Origin: CAZWLY01 sp964634465
GTDB taxonomy: Bacteria > Desulfobacterota > Desulfarculia > G963662305
DNA length: 64,000 nt
Assembly (NCBI GenBank): GCA_964634465.1
Contig: CAZWLY010000009.1
Location: 1 to 64,000, forward strand
Direction of reading: 5' to 3'
Shown here: piece by piece, positions 28,872 through 39,331 of the stretch
Layout: every line of letters begins with the position of its first letter
Numbering within the stretch: position 1 is the first letter of the stretch
Program-made: the position numbers and the translations under genes
Notes under the pieces: model-generated
Database searches by the model: none
What the model was told of the DNA's origin: nothing
Seen by the model: the letters and a program-made list of their open reading frames with translations, nothing else

Positions 28872-30068
28872 TCAGTCCGACTTCAACCGCTCGGCCGTCA
28901 ACTCGGCCAGATGGACGGCCTTCATGTTCAGCGGCTGGCCGATCTCTTTGAGCCGCAGCAGGCAGGCCGGGCAAGAGGTGGCGACGACTCCGGCCCGGCT
29001 GGCGGCCAGCGCCTCGGCCTTTATCCGGCCGATGGCGGCCGAGGCCTGGGGATGGCTCAGACTGAACAGGCCGCCCGAGCCGCAGCAGGTCGGGTCGGCG
29101 TTGGACTCGATCAACTCCAGGCCGGGCAGGCGGGCCAGAAGCCGGCGGGCGGCGGCCGGGGCGTCCGAGCCGGGGTCGAGACTGTGGCAGGGGTCGTGGA
29201 AGGTGACCCGCTCGACCCGCTCGACGAGCTGGGGTAGACGGCCGTCCAGGGCTTGGGCCAGGTCGATCAGCGGCGGGTGATCGGGCCACAGCCGCTCGAA
29301 CTCCTCGTTCAACCGGCGCTGGCAGGTGGCGCAGACAAAGACGATCGCCGCCACCGGCTCCCCGGGTCGGGCGAACAGGCGGCGGGCTCGGCGAAGCGCC
29401 CCGGCGACAGCGTCGCTGCGGCGATCCGCCAGGCGAACCAGACCGGCCGCCTGGGCCGGCAGGCCGCAGCAGCCGGCCTCGGCCGGGATCATGACCCGGT
29501 AACCGGCCGCAGTCAGGGATTCGACGGCCGCCAGGCCCACGCCGGGCAGGGCGAAGTTGGTCAGGCAGCCGGGAAAGAGGATCACTCGTTCGCCGTCGCT
29601 CGGCCCGACCGGGCTGGGAAAGAGTTCGGTCAGCGGCCGCTCGGCCAACGGCGGCGCCACGGCTCGGCCGCTGGGATACCGGATGTGAAGGCCGCTGTCG
29701 GGGGGGAGGTTCAGCCACCGCCTGGCCAGTCGGCCGGCGGCGGCCGCGGTCTTGACCGCTCTGGCCGTGCGTTGCGGGTTGGCCGTGACCGCCAAGGCCA
29801 TTCTCTTCAAACCGCCGGCCAGGCCGGTCCGGCCCCTGATGACCGCCCGGCGGACCTGAACGCCGTTGGTGCAGGTCCGCTCGCAAGCGCCGCACAACAG
29901 GCAGGCCGTCAGCGCCCGGCGAAAGGCCCGGTCCTGGTCGAGACGGCCCTGGTCGTGGGCGTCGATGAGGGCCAGCCGCCCCCTGGCCGAGACCGCTTCC
30001 TCCCGCTTGAGGCGGTAGACCGGACAGACGGCCAGGCAGCGGCCGCAGCGGACGCAGCCCTCAGCCAA
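28872..30068 (-). CDS. glcF: Glycolate oxidase-type iron-sulfur subunit (two CCG domains)
   Basis: The 398-residue protein has two 4Fe-4S ferredoxin motifs (CVRCGRCLAVCP near residue 5, CLLCGACERTC near 57). Two cysteine-rich CCG domains follow (AGCCGLPAQAAG near 190, and CCGSGGLFSLSHP near 340). This is the GlcF/LutA/HdrD-type electron-transfer subunit. It uses a TTG start, overlaps glcD by eight bases and is downstream of it. The electron acceptor is unknown. Confidence 0.86.
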   Translation of the reverse strand: MAEGCVRCGRCLAVCPVYRLKREEAVSARGRLALIDAHDQGRLDQDRAFRRALTACLLCGACERTCTNGVQVRRAVIRGRTGLAGGLKRMALAVTANPQRTARAVKTAAAAGRLARRWLNLPPDSGLHIRYPSGRAVAPPLAERPLTELFPSPVGPSDGERVILFPGCLTNFALPGVGLAAVESLTAAGYRVMIPAEAGCCGLPAQAAGLVRLADRRSDAVAGALRRARRLFARPGEPVAAIVFVCATCQRRLNEEFERLWPDHPPLIDLAQALDGRLPQLVERVERVTFHDPCHSLDPGSDAPAAARRLLARLPGLELIESNADPTCCGSGGLFSLSHPQASAAIGRIKAEALAASRAGVVATSCPACLLRLKEIGQPLNMKAVHLAELTAERLKSD

Positions 30069-31446
30069 GGGTGGCCTCGCCGGTCTGGAAGATCTTGCCG
30101 GGGTTCAAGATGGAGTTGGGGTCGAAGAGCCGCTTGAGGCGGAGCATGAACTCGATCTCCTCGGCGCTCAACTCCCAGGCGAGATACGGCGCCTTGGCCG
30201 TGCCGACGCCGTGCTCGCCGGAGATGGTCCCGCCCAGGTCGAGGGCGGCTCGGAGCACCATTTCCACCGCCTTTTCGGCCGTCGGCCGGTCCTCCTCGCG
30301 GTCGAAGAGCACGTTGACGTGGCAGTTGCCGTCCCCGGCGTGGCCGTAGGCGGCCACCACCAACCCGGTCTTTCGCCCGATCTCGGCCACCCGATCGACC
30401 ATCCGGGGCAGCTTGGAGCGGGGCACGGCCACGTCCTCGGCGATCTTGAACGGCCTGAAGTCGCGGATGGCCGGCGACACGCTCCGCCGGGCCGCCCACA
30501 GCGCTTCGGCCTCGTCGTCGTCCTTGGCCCTGACCACCCGTCCGCCCAGCCCCTTGAAGGCGGCGGCGATCTGCTTGGCCTCGTCCCTGACCGCCTTGGC
30601 GTTGCCGTCCACCTCGGCCAGAACCAGGGCGCCTTCGTTCTTCTTCAAGGCGAAGGGCAGCCTGGCCGAAACGATGTCCAGGATAACGTTGTCCATGAAC
30701 TCCAGGGCCACCGGCAGGAGGCCGACCTTGAAGACCGCCCCCACCGCCCGGGCCGCGGTGTGGATGGTGTCGAAGAGGCCGACCAGCGTCGCCTTGGCCT
30801 GGGGCTTGGGCAGGAGCTTCAGGGTCGCCTCGGTGATGACGCCCAACGTCCCCTCGGAGCCGATCAGGAGCCGGGTCAGGTCGTAGCCGACCACGCCCTT
30901 GATGGTCCGGGCGCCGGCTTTCAGGATCGTTCCCTCGCCCAGGACGGCATTCACTCCCAGCACGAAGTCCCTGGTCACGCCGTACTTGACCGCCCTGATC
31001 CCGCCGGCGCACTCGGCCAGGTTGCCGCCGATGGTCGAGAAGGCCCTGGAGGCCGGATCGGGGGGGTAGAAGAGCCCGACCGCCTCGGCCGCGGCCTGGA
31101 GGTCGCCGGTGACCACTCCCGGCTCGACCCGGGCGATCATGTCGCCGGTGTCGATCTCCAGAATGCGGTTCATCCGGGTCAGATCGAGAACCGCCCCGCC
31201 CTTGAGGACCAGACTGCCGCCGGAGAGACCTGAGCCGGCCCCTCTGGGCACCACGGCGAAGCGATGTCGATTGGCCAACTCGATGACGGCGGCCACCTCT
31301 TCGGTGGAACTCGGCCTCAACACCACCTCGGGCCAGTAGGCCTGGGCGAAGGCGTCGTAGGACATCACCTCCCGGTCGATCGGGTGATCGGAGAAACCCT
31401 CCTTGCCCAAGAGCTTTTTCAGGGCCTTTTTGGCGGCGTTGGTCAT
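30061..31446 (-). CDS. glcD: FAD-linked glycolate/D-lactate oxidase subunit
   Basis: The 461-residue protein is of the VAO/PCMH FAD-binding family. It has the FAD-binding segment VVPRGAGSGLSGGSLV near residue 60, a GlcD-type FAD-linked oxidase C-terminal domain, and the ending HGVGTAKAPYL. It oxidises a 2-hydroxy acid (glycolate, D-lactate or similar), and the downstream GlcF-like subunit would carry electrons away. The exact substrate cannot be assigned. Confidence 0.88.
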   Translation of the reverse strand: MTNAAKKALKKLLGKEGFSDHPIDREVMSYDAFAQAYWPEVVLRPSSTEEVAAVIELANRHRFAVVPRGAGSGLSGGSLVLKGGAVLDLTRMNRILEIDTGDMIARVEPGVVTGDLQAAAEAVGLFYPPDPASRAFSTIGGNLAECAGGIRAVKYGVTRDFVLGVNAVLGEGTILKAGARTIKGVVGYDLTRLLIGSEGTLGVITEATLKLLPKPQAKATLVGLFDTIHTAARAVGAVFKVGLLPVALEFMDNVILDIVSARLPFALKKNEGALVLAEVDGNAKAVRDEAKQIAAAFKGLGGRVVRAKDDDEAEALWAARRSVSPAIRDFRPFKIAEDVAVPRSKLPRMVDRVAEIGRKTGLVVAAYGHAGDGNCHVNVLFDREEDRPTAEKAVEMVLRAALDLGGTISGEHGVGTAKAPYLAWELSAEEIEFMLRLKRLFDPNSILNPGKIFQTGEATLG

Positions 31447-31469
31447 GGCTCCGGTCGCGACGAGGGCGG

Positions 31470-32096
31470 CTAGCCTTCCACGGCGGCGTCGATCTGGCGG
31501 GCCAGCTCGGGATCGATGATGAAACCGGCCGCCTCGGCCTGCTCCAGGTAGCTCTTGGCCTCGGCCGCGTTGCCCAGGCGATGGTTGATGGCGGCCAGAT
31601 TGTACATGGCCATGGGCAATTGGGGCTGGAGCTCGAGCGCCGCTTCGAACGAGGCCTTGGCCTCTTCGAGCCGGTTCAGACTCTGGTAGACCTGGCCCAG
31701 ATTGAGATGGGCCTGGATCAGACCGGGTTGGATCTCCAGGGCCTTGCCGAGCGCGACCAGAGCCTCGTCGAAGCGCTCGGCCCTGGCCAGGGCGAAGCCC
31801 AGATTGGCGTGGGTCAAGGCGATCTCCGGGTGTTTGGTCGCCGCCTCCTCGGCCTCGGCCACGGCCCGGTCCACCTGGCCAGCCTGGAGGTACATTCCGG
31901 CCAGGTTCAGATGGGCCTCGACCAGGTCGTCGTTGAGGTTCAGGGCCTGGCGAAAGGCCTTTTCGGCCTTGTCGGTGAGACCGAATCGGGCGTAGGCCAC
32001 GCCCAGGTTGTAGTGGGCCGCGGCGTGGTCGGGGAACTCGCGCAGGTATTGTTCGAGGCGGTTTATGTAGTCTTCGGAGATGAAATCTTCATCCAT
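31470..32096 (-). CDS. Tetratricopeptide repeat protein
   Basis: The 208-residue protein consists of about five TPR units. A typical repeat is AAHYNLGVAYARFGLTDKAE, followed by LNLAGMYLQAGQVDRAVAEA. There is no signal peptide, so it should be a soluble cytoplasmic scaffold. AGGAGG precedes the ATG. It lies just upstream of glcD on the same strand (23-base gap), so it may be in the same operon. The partner is unknown. Confidence 0.85.
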   Translation of the reverse strand: MDEDFISEDYINRLEQYLREFPDHAAAHYNLGVAYARFGLTDKAEKAFRQALNLNDDLVEAHLNLAGMYLQAGQVDRAVAEAEEAATKHPEIALTHANLGFALARAERFDEALVALGKALEIQPGLIQAHLNLGQVYQSLNRLEEAKASFEAALELQPQLPMAMYNLAAINHRLGNAAEAKSYLEQAEAAGFIIDPELARQIDAAVEG

Positions 32097-32378
32097 TTTG
32101 GCCTCCTTGGGGCCCAGAATACCTATTGGGGGCGGAATGGCAAGACCTTTGTCGGTCGGTCGCCGGAGTGGAAAGTCGGGCCGGGCGGAACCCAGAGCCG
32201 CGGCGGAGCGGGGTTCGGTCGAATTCGAAGCGCAGCAACGCTCGCCGCTGGTCCGTCGAAGCGCCTTGAGCGTCGCCGTCGCTTCCAGGCCGGTCTGGGG
32301 AGTCGGCCCCCGGCTTGATCGCTCGCCACAACCGAAAGCCCGGTCCAGTCGGCCGGTTGTCGCGCCGGGGAAGGTGTC

Positions 32379-33161
32379 CTATCGCGTGGTTATTCTGGGC
32401 GTGGCCAGAGTCTCTTCCTCGTAAGCCAAGCCGGAGCGCTCCTTCAGTTCGGCCCGCATGATGTGGTTGACCGCGGTTTGGACCAGACGGTTCGTTTCTG
32501 GATCCATGTCCACGAACTTGATTCCCAGATAGACCATCTTGGAGCCTTCGCGCTCGAAGACCCGCCTGACCTCGCCGTCTATCCGGGTCTCTTGGTCCTG
32601 GAACTTGAAGTCGCACACAACGGCGTCGCCCTGATTGAATTCGGTCGGCCCCAGATAGGAGAGCATCATTCCGCCCAGGGACAGATCGATGACGTGGCTC
32701 TCTCCGGGGTCGTCGGCCACGCCGGCGGAAAGGCCCGAATCGGTCGTCGGCTCGACCCGGTAGAACAGCCTGACCACGCACTCCCTCACCCCGCCCCTGG
32801 GGTAGCCGATGGTTATCGCCGGTTCGATCACCCCGGCCCGGATCTCGTACTCGGACTCGACGTTGAGAATCGGGGTCTTGAACCCGAAGCGCCGCTGGCG
32901 GTTGGCCTCACGGTCGTAGATGACGAACGACGCCTCGACCTCCTGGCCGACCATGGAGTGCAGGATGGGCGGGTTGGTCTGGGCGACGATGATTCTCTTT
33001 TCGTAGTCCAGGTCGTAGATGGAGGTGGATCGGACGTCGATGACTTCGTTGTAGAAATCGACGGAGACGATCAGGTCCAAGCTGGTCAGCGGGCCCAGCG
33101 CCCGGGCTATCTCTCGTTCATCCACGGCAGACCTCGTAACTGGTTTTGTCTCGACTTGCAA
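32379..33161 (-). CDS. PilZ domain protein with YcgR-like N-terminal domain
   Basis: The 260-residue protein has a long N-terminal barrel domain (about 25-140) and a C-terminal PilZ domain. The PilZ domain carries RLFYR (RxxxR) and DLSLGGMMLS, the two elements that hold cyclic-di-GMP. It is a second, larger c-di-GMP effector candidate besides the one near the rRNA. The TTG start has AGGGGG 7 bases upstream. An in-frame GTG 12 codons later is the alternative. The upstream region has a good TATACT -10-like element but no matching -35. Confidence 0.78.
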   Translation of the reverse strand: MQVETKPVTRSAVDEREIARALGPLTSLDLIVSVDFYNEVIDVRSTSIYDLDYEKRIIVAQTNPPILHSMVGQEVEASFVIYDREANRQRRFGFKTPILNVESEYEIRAGVIEPAITIGYPRGGVRECVVRLFYRVEPTTDSGLSAGVADDPGESHVIDLSLGGMMLSYLGPTEFNQGDAVVCDFKFQDQETRIDGEVRRVFEREGSKMVYLGIKFVDMDPETNRLVQTAVNHIMRAELKERSGLAYEEETLATPRITTR

Positions 33162-33337
33162 AAACCGCCCCCTGCGCCGTCCCCTGGCCCGGCTGCAAAA
33201 GGCGCTGCATTCTTAAGTATACGTGCAAGAGAGTGTAAGTTCATGATTATCACACTATTTTTTAATGTCAAGACGGCTGAGAAGGGTGACTAACCTCACC
33301 GGACTCGACTCGCCCGGACCGAACCAGGAAGAAGGGG

Positions 33338-33366
33338 TTGACAATGCCGGTCGATTAACCCATAAT
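33338..33366 (+). promoter_or_regulatory. Consensus promoter of the TetR-oxidoreductase operon
   Basis: Perfect TTGACA, exactly 17 spacer bases, then CATAAT. The operator follows almost directly and would block transcription initiation. Confidence 0.82.
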
Positions 33367-33369
33367 TTT

Positions 33370-33383
33370 GTTGGTCAACCAAC
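33370..33383 (+). promoter_or_regulatory. Probable TetR operator
   Basis: GTTGGT and ACCAAC are perfect 6-bp arms around CA. The repeat begins four bases after the -10 element and ends 17 bases before the TetR start codon, so it overlaps the transcription start. Confidence 0.7.
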
Positions 33384-33399
33384 TTAAAAGGAAGAACCA

Positions 33400-33981
33400 A
33401 TGGGTCGCCGGAAGATGGCCCCGCAGCGCCGGGCCGAGATCGTGGACGCCCTTTTCGACTGTCTGGCTGAAGAGGGTCACGAAAAGGTGACCGTGAAAGC
33501 CATCGCCGCCAAAGCGGGGCTCCCCCACGGCGTCATCCACTACTACTTCCCCAGCAAGGACGCCGTCGTCTCCGCTCTGACCGAATCTCTCGCGGCCCGG
33601 TATGAGGCCGCTTTTCTGGAACGGCTGGAGGAGGCCGAGGGGGCGGCCGCCAAGCTCGAAGCGGCGGTCGAGTTCCTGACCGACGAGTTCATCTTCAACC
33701 ACCGCCTCAACCGCGTCTTTTACAACCTGGTCCAGATGGGCTTTGAGCGACCCGAGATATCGACCGCGCTCAAGAGGCTGATGGCCGCCTACCGGGCCAA
33801 TCTGGCCCGGCTGCTGGCTTCCAGCGGCGGGGGCGAAGGAGCCCGGCATGTCGCCGCGGCCATGGTCGCTTTGGTGGAGGGTTTGGCCTTGCAGTGGATG
33901 ATCGAGCCCGGCGTTTTCGACCGGGCCGAGGTGCGCCGCCTGATCGGAAGGGCGGCTCGGGAATACCTGGTTGGAGAGTAA
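33400..33981 (+). CDS. TetR family transcriptional regulator
   Basis: The 193-residue protein has the TetR HTH at about residues 7-53 (RAEIVDALFDCLAEEGHEKVTVKAIAAKAGLPHGVIHYYF, in two adjacent segments). The C-terminal helical ligand domain follows. The promoter and palindrome directly upstream indicate autoregulation and control of the adjoining FAD oxidoreductase, which starts 18 bases after its stop. The inducer is probably a substrate of the oxidoreductase. Confidence 0.87.
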   Translation: MGRRKMAPQRRAEIVDALFDCLAEEGHEKVTVKAIAAKAGLPHGVIHYYFPSKDAVVSALTESLAARYEAAFLERLEEAEGAAAKLEAAVEFLTDEFIFNHRLNRVFYNLVQMGFERPEISTALKRLMAAYRANLARLLASSGGGEGARHVAAAMVALVEGLALQWMIEPGVFDRAEVRRLIGRAAREYLVGE

Positions 33982-33999
33982 AGAGGCGGAGGGATCGTC

Positions 34000-35337
34000 A
34001 TGGGGCCTGATTTCAGGACGAAGAGTTTTTGGTTGTCCAGTCGAGACTACACTCCCAACCCGCCGCTGAGCGGCCATGTCGAACTGGACGTGGCCATCAT
34101 CGGCGGCGGCTTCACCGGCCTCACCTCGGCCCACTTCCTGAAGCTGGCCGAACCCACCCTGAAGGTCGGGCTCTTGGAGGCCGAGGTGATCGGTTTCGGC
34201 GCCAGCGGCCGCAACGGGGGTTTCAACATGACCCTGTTCGGCTTGACCCTGTCCATCACCGCCCTCCGTTTCGGCAAGGCCAAGGCCAAGGAGGCCCATC
34301 TTTACATGGAGCGGGCGGTGGACACGCTCAAGGAACGCGTCGAGACGCTGGGTCTCGATTGTGATTACGAACACCCCGGCTTTCTCAGGGTGGCCACCTC
34401 GGAGAAGTACAAGAAGCGCCTTCTGCACGAGATCGAACTGGCCCACTCGCTCGGCATCGAGGGCATCGACTGGTTGGACAAAGACGCCGTCAGGGCCGAG
34501 GTCAACAGTCCCTACTATCTGGGCGCCTGGTGGGAGCCGCGCTGCGGCATCTTGAACCCGGCCAAGCTGGCCTGGGCCTGGCGGGAGGTCGTGCTCGGTC
34601 AAGGGGTGGCGGTCTTTGAACGCACCCCGGTAATCGAAATCGAGCGCACCGGCGGCAAGATCCGACTGACCACCCCCCAAGGCGGCGTCACCGCCGACAA
34701 ACTCATTCTGGCCACCAACGCCTACTCCCATCTCATCCCCGGCCTGAAACGCAAGCAGGTTCCGGTCTGGACCCACATCGTCCTCACCGAGCCGCTGACC
34801 GACGAACACTTCGCCGCCATCGGCTGGCGCAACCGCCAGGGCATCGAGGACGCCCGTAACCTGGTCCATTACTACCGGCTGACGGCCGACAACCGCCTGC
34901 TGATGGGTGGCCGGGACGTGTCGCTCTCTTACGGGGCGGACATGGACAAGGACTTGAACCCGGTCACCTTCGAGAGGCTGAAGAAGGACGCGCGCGACCT
35001 CTTCCCGGTCCTCAAGGATATCGGCTTCAGCCACGAGTGGGGCGGGCCGGTTTCGGTGCCGCTGGACATGGCCCCGGCGTTGGGGTACCTGGGCGACAAG
35101 AACGTGGCCTACTCGCTGGGCTGCGTCGGCCACGGCGTGTCCTTGACCCACCTCAACGGCCGGACTCTGGCCGACCTCATCCTGGAGCGCCGAAGCGAGC
35201 TGACCGACGTCTTCTTCGTCGGCCGGCGGACCATTCCCTGGCCACCCAACCCGATCAAGGTGGCCCTGATCAGCGGCATCCGGGGCTATTTGCGCTTCGA
35301 GGACAGACTCTACGACGCCAAGACGCCGGGGGGATAA
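34000..35337 (+). CDS. FAD-dependent amine/amino acid oxidoreductase (DAO family)
   Basis: The 445-residue protein has an N-terminal FAD-binding Rossmann fold (LDVAIIGGGFTGLTSAHFL, then GASGRNGGFN). A DAO substrate domain with GGRDVSLSYG and WGGPVSVPLDMAPALG follows. The sequence resembles gamma-glutamylputrescine oxidase-type enzymes and related amine oxidoreductases, but the substrate cannot be named. GGAGGG is present before the ATG. It is in an operon behind the TetR regulator. Confidence 0.83.
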   Translation: MGPDFRTKSFWLSSRDYTPNPPLSGHVELDVAIIGGGFTGLTSAHFLKLAEPTLKVGLLEAEVIGFGASGRNGGFNMTLFGLTLSITALRFGKAKAKEAHLYMERAVDTLKERVETLGLDCDYEHPGFLRVATSEKYKKRLLHEIELAHSLGIEGIDWLDKDAVRAEVNSPYYLGAWWEPRCGILNPAKLAWAWREVVLGQGVAVFERTPVIEIERTGGKIRLTTPQGGVTADKLILATNAYSHLIPGLKRKQVPVWTHIVLTEPLTDEHFAAIGWRNRQGIEDARNLVHYYRLTADNRLLMGGRDVSLSYGADMDKDLNPVTFERLKKDARDLFPVLKDIGFSHEWGGPVSVPLDMAPALGYLGDKNVAYSLGCVGHGVSLTHLNGRTLADLILERRSELTDVFFVGRRTIPWPPNPIKVALISGIRGYLRFEDRLYDAKTPGG

Positions 35338-35409
35338 TTCGACAGCCGTCGAGCCGGGAACGAAACCGGCCAGGGTTTCCGGCGGCCGGTCCCCCGGCCG
35401 GGGTTGATG

Positions 35410-35478
35410 GCGCCTGGAGACGGCCGGCGGGCGGCGGGGGAGCGGTTGTCGATCGGTCGCCGGGCCGCCTCCAGGCGC
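35410..35478. repeat. Long-range inverted repeat
   Basis: GCGCCTGGAG and CTCCAGGCGC are perfect 10-bp arms with a 49-base loop. They lie between convergent genes. Probably part of a terminator structure. No T-run is present. Confidence 0.4.
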
Positions 35479-35504
35479 GTCTGGTTTGGCCTCGCGGTCC
35501 GGAG

Positions 35505-35852
35505 CTAGCCGATGTCCCGCTTCATGGCCTCGAACTGGCTCTTGTTGATCTCGCCCTTGGCGTAGCGCTCCTTCAAGACCTCCAGAGCGTTGCCGCTCGG
35601 CTGGGTCGCCCTGTTGAGCTTCCCGGCGTTATAAAGCCACCTGACGGCCAGGCCGGCCAGTACCAGCAACACAACCCAAAAAACGATCATCAGCCACCCT
35701 CCAAACGGGCCCGAGCCAAAGCCCCACATCATGTGGCTGCCGGGGCCGTAACCCAACCATCGGCCCTGCTGGGCCGCGGCTCCCGGCGGTAAAGCGGCGG
35801 CCAGCCCAAGCAGGGCCGCCGTTGCGTAACCGGTGTACTTGAATGCTTTCAT
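35505..35852 (-). CDS. Small SHOCT-domain membrane protein
   Basis: The 115-residue protein has a signal peptide (about 1-27), a Gly/Trp/Met-rich linker (WGFGSGPFGG), one transmembrane helix and a C-terminal SHOCT domain (LEVLKERYAKGEINKSQFEAM). SHOCT proteins of this kind are common envelope-associated small proteins of unknown function. GGAGG lies about 4-5 bases before the ATG. It is a single gene. Confidence 0.8.
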   Translation of the reverse strand: MKAFKYTGYATAALLGLAAALPPGAAAQQGRWLGYGPGSHMMWGFGSGPFGGWLMIVFWVVLLVLAGLAVRWLYNAGKLNRATQPSGNALEVLKERYAKGEINKSQFEAMKRDIG

Positions 35853-36102
35853 CCGTCCTCCCTCCTCGAATCGAACTCCTCTTGCTGACCATTTAATCAA
35901 GCATGAATCGGGCCAAGGCGAAGCTGGAGGAAGGATGGCGGCTCAACTGATTGATATTACCAGGATAAGCGGAGAACAAGGCCCGCCGTCCCTAGCGGCG
36001 GGATGAGGCGGTTGAATAAAATATTCGCGCCCGTCAGGGAGACCGCCACCTTTTTATGCACCCCGGCCGACTGGGGGCCGGAGCCGACCGGAAGGCGGGT
36101 CG

Positions 36103-37104
36103 TCACCGCTCCAGGCGCTTTTTCAACTCCCGGATCAGGGCGGTGCAGACCTGGTTGGCGTCGGCCACGATGGCCACGTCGGCCTGCTTCATCATCTGGG
36201 CGTTGGGGTTCTTGTTGACGGCGATGATGAATTCCGAGCCGGAGAAGGCGGCGGTGTGCTGGATGGCCCCGCTGACGCCGAAAGAGAACAGGAGCTGGGG
36301 CTTGACGCTCTTGCCGGCCTGGCCGATCAGCGCCTCCTGGTCGGCCCAGCCGGAGTAGACCACCGGCCGGGTGGCCCCGATCTCGGCCCGGAGCAGGCGG
36401 GCCAGTTCGTGGAGGTTCTTGAACTTCTTCTTGCTGCCCATGCCCCGCCCGCCGCAGACGACCACCTTGGCCCGTTCCAGTTCCTCGCCCCGGTGGGGCT
36501 GCTGCCGGGAGGAGATCAACCTCAACCGCGGCGGCTTGGGCGAGACCGAAGCGAAGGGCAACTCGATCACCTCGCCCCGGCGGTCGTCGTCGTGGGGAAT
36601 CTCCTTGAAGGTGCCCGGCCGAACCGTGGCCATCTGGGGCCGGGCCTGGGGGCAGACGATCTTGGCCAGCATGTTGCCGCCGAAGGAGGGCGCGGTCATG
36701 ACCAGCAGGCCGTCGTCGATGTCCAAATCGACGCAGTCGGCCGAGAGGCCGGTTTGCAGGCGCTTGGCCACCCTGGGCGCCAGTTCCCGGCCGAAGGAGG
36801 TCGCCCCGATCAGGACGATCTCGGGCCGGCGCTCTTCGGCCAGCTCGACCATGGCCGCGGTGAACAGGTCGATGTGGTAATCGCCAAGGAGCTCGTTTCT
36901 GACCACGTAGACCTTTTCCGCGCCGTGGCACTGATACTCCCAGACCCACTCATCGACGTCCCGGCCGATGACTACCGCGCACAGTCGGGCGCCGCTCTTT
37001 TCGGCCAGCTCCTTGCCCTTGCCCAGAAGCTGGAGAGTGACCCGGTTCTGGAAGTAGTTCCGGTAGTCGCCGAAGACCCAGATTTCCGGTTTGCTCGCGC
37101 CCAT
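36103..37104 (-). CDS. etfA: Electron transfer flavoprotein, alpha subunit
   Basis: The 333-residue protein has an ETF N-terminal domain (IWVFGDYRNYFQNRV) and the C-terminal FAD-binding domain. The latter is recognised by VVYSGWADQEALIGQAGKSV and the final FSFGVSGAIQHTAAFSGS and INKNPNA elements. ETF carries electrons from acyl-CoA dehydrogenases to the membrane quinone pool. It is the last gene of an acyl-CoA dehydrogenase-etfB-etfA operon. Confidence 0.93.
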   Translation of the reverse strand: MGASKPEIWVFGDYRNYFQNRVTLQLLGKGKELAEKSGARLCAVVIGRDVDEWVWEYQCHGAEKVYVVRNELLGDYHIDLFTAAMVELAEERRPEIVLIGATSFGRELAPRVAKRLQTGLSADCVDLDIDDGLLVMTAPSFGGNMLAKIVCPQARPQMATVRPGTFKEIPHDDDRRGEVIELPFASVSPKPPRLRLISSRQQPHRGEELERAKVVVCGGRGMGSKKKFKNLHELARLLRAEIGATRPVVYSGWADQEALIGQAGKSVKPQLLFSFGVSGAIQHTAAFSGSEFIIAVNKNPNAQMMKQADVAIVADANQVCTALIRELKKRLER

Positions 37105-37113
37105 CTTTCGGCC

Positions 37114-37932
37114 TCAGTCCTCCGGGTTGAGGTCCTGGCCGATCGCGCCGCCCAAAAGATCGCTGAACTCGTTGAGCAGGCGATCGACGACCCGCTTGGG
37201 CGAACCCTTCAGGACCAGGCCCTGTTTTTCTGCCGTGGCCGGAGCGACCGACAGAATTTCGGTCGCCGAGCCGGCCCGGCCGATCCTGGCCGGGTCGGCG
37301 CCGATGGCCTCGGCGTCGAGGAAACGAACGTCGGCCCCGTCGAAGGCCGGCTCCAGTCCGGTCAGCGGGACGTAGCGGGGCGGGTAACCCTTGGTGGAGA
37401 TGGTGGCCAGGCCGGGCAGGTCCATCTCCAGGGTCTCCATGAAGTTGTCGGCCAGCCGTTGCATCCTCGCCGTCCGTCCGTTCAATTCGATCTGCTCCAC
37501 GCCGGACGCGCCGGGAATGTCGAGCTCCTCGGCCAGTTGGGGGCCGACCTGGGCCGTCTCGCTGTCGGCGGTGGCGAAGCCGCACAGGATGAGATCGAAG
37601 TCCGGCGCGGCGGTTTCGATAGCCCGGGCCAGGGTGTAGGAGGTGGCCAGGGTGTCGGCCCCGGCCAGGCGCGGGTCGGTCAGGACCACTCCGGCGTCCG
37701 CGCCCAAAACCAGCGCCTCCCGGACCGCCTCCTCGGCCATGGGCGGGCCCATGGTGATGACCGTTATCCGGCCGCCGTGGCGCTCCTTGATTTTCAGCGC
37801 CGCCTCCAGGGCGTGGCGGCAGGCCGGGTTGATCATGCCTTCGGCCGTCTCCCTTTCCAGCCGGCCGGTCCTCTGGTCCCATTTCAGCTCCGATACGGCC
37901 GGGACCTGCTTTATGCACACCACGATGTTCAT
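37114..37932 (-). CDS. etfB: Electron transfer flavoprotein, beta subunit
   Basis: The 272-residue protein starts NIVVCIKQVPAVSELKWD and contains the ETF-beta signature area LILCGFATADSETAQVGPQLA. With EtfA it makes the heterodimer that accepts electrons from the dehydrogenase encoded just upstream. It lies between the two genes with short gaps (20 and 9 bases), so the three genes are co-transcribed. Confidence 0.93.
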   Translation of the reverse strand: MNIVVCIKQVPAVSELKWDQRTGRLERETAEGMINPACRHALEAALKIKERHGGRITVITMGPPMAEEAVREALVLGADAGVVLTDPRLAGADTLATSYTLARAIETAAPDFDLILCGFATADSETAQVGPQLAEELDIPGASGVEQIELNGRTARMQRLADNFMETLEMDLPGLATISTKGYPPRYVPLTGLEPAFDGADVRFLDAEAIGADPARIGRAGSATEILSVAPATAEKQGLVLKGSPKRVVDRLLNEFSDLLGGAIGQDLNPED

Positions 37933-37951
37933 CGAGCCGTCGCCATTCCTC

Positions 37952-39100
<1,149 letters not shown>

Positions 39101-39148
39101 CGTTTCGTTTCGTCGCTGTTCGTCCGCAAGATGATGAAGAGTAGAAAG

Positions 39149-39175
39149 ATTATACCAGGGGGGTTGGAAATTCAA
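39149..39175 (-). promoter_or_regulatory. Candidate promoter of the acyl-CoA dehydrogenase-etfBA operon
   Basis: On the minus strand a perfect TATAAT -10 is preceded by TTGAAT at a short 15-base spacing. The likely start lies about 40 bases before the GTG codon. Confidence 0.5.
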
Positions 39176-39331
39176 GGCTCGAGGTCCGGCCGGAGACGAT
39201 TGCCCGGGGTTGGGCCTCGAAAATACTCTCGAGCCGGGGCGGCGCTCGGCTCGAAGCCTCGTTTCTTCCTGCTCTCCCTACTTGGAGATCACGACTCTTG
39301 GCCCGCTTTAGACGGGCCGTTCTCGAGGGTA

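Noticed and set aside
27973..29895. Long minus-strand reading frame across yqeC and glcF
   Set aside because: The plus-strand yqeC and the correctly framed glcF have recognisable motifs. The long frame is Pro/Arg/Gly-rich and has none.
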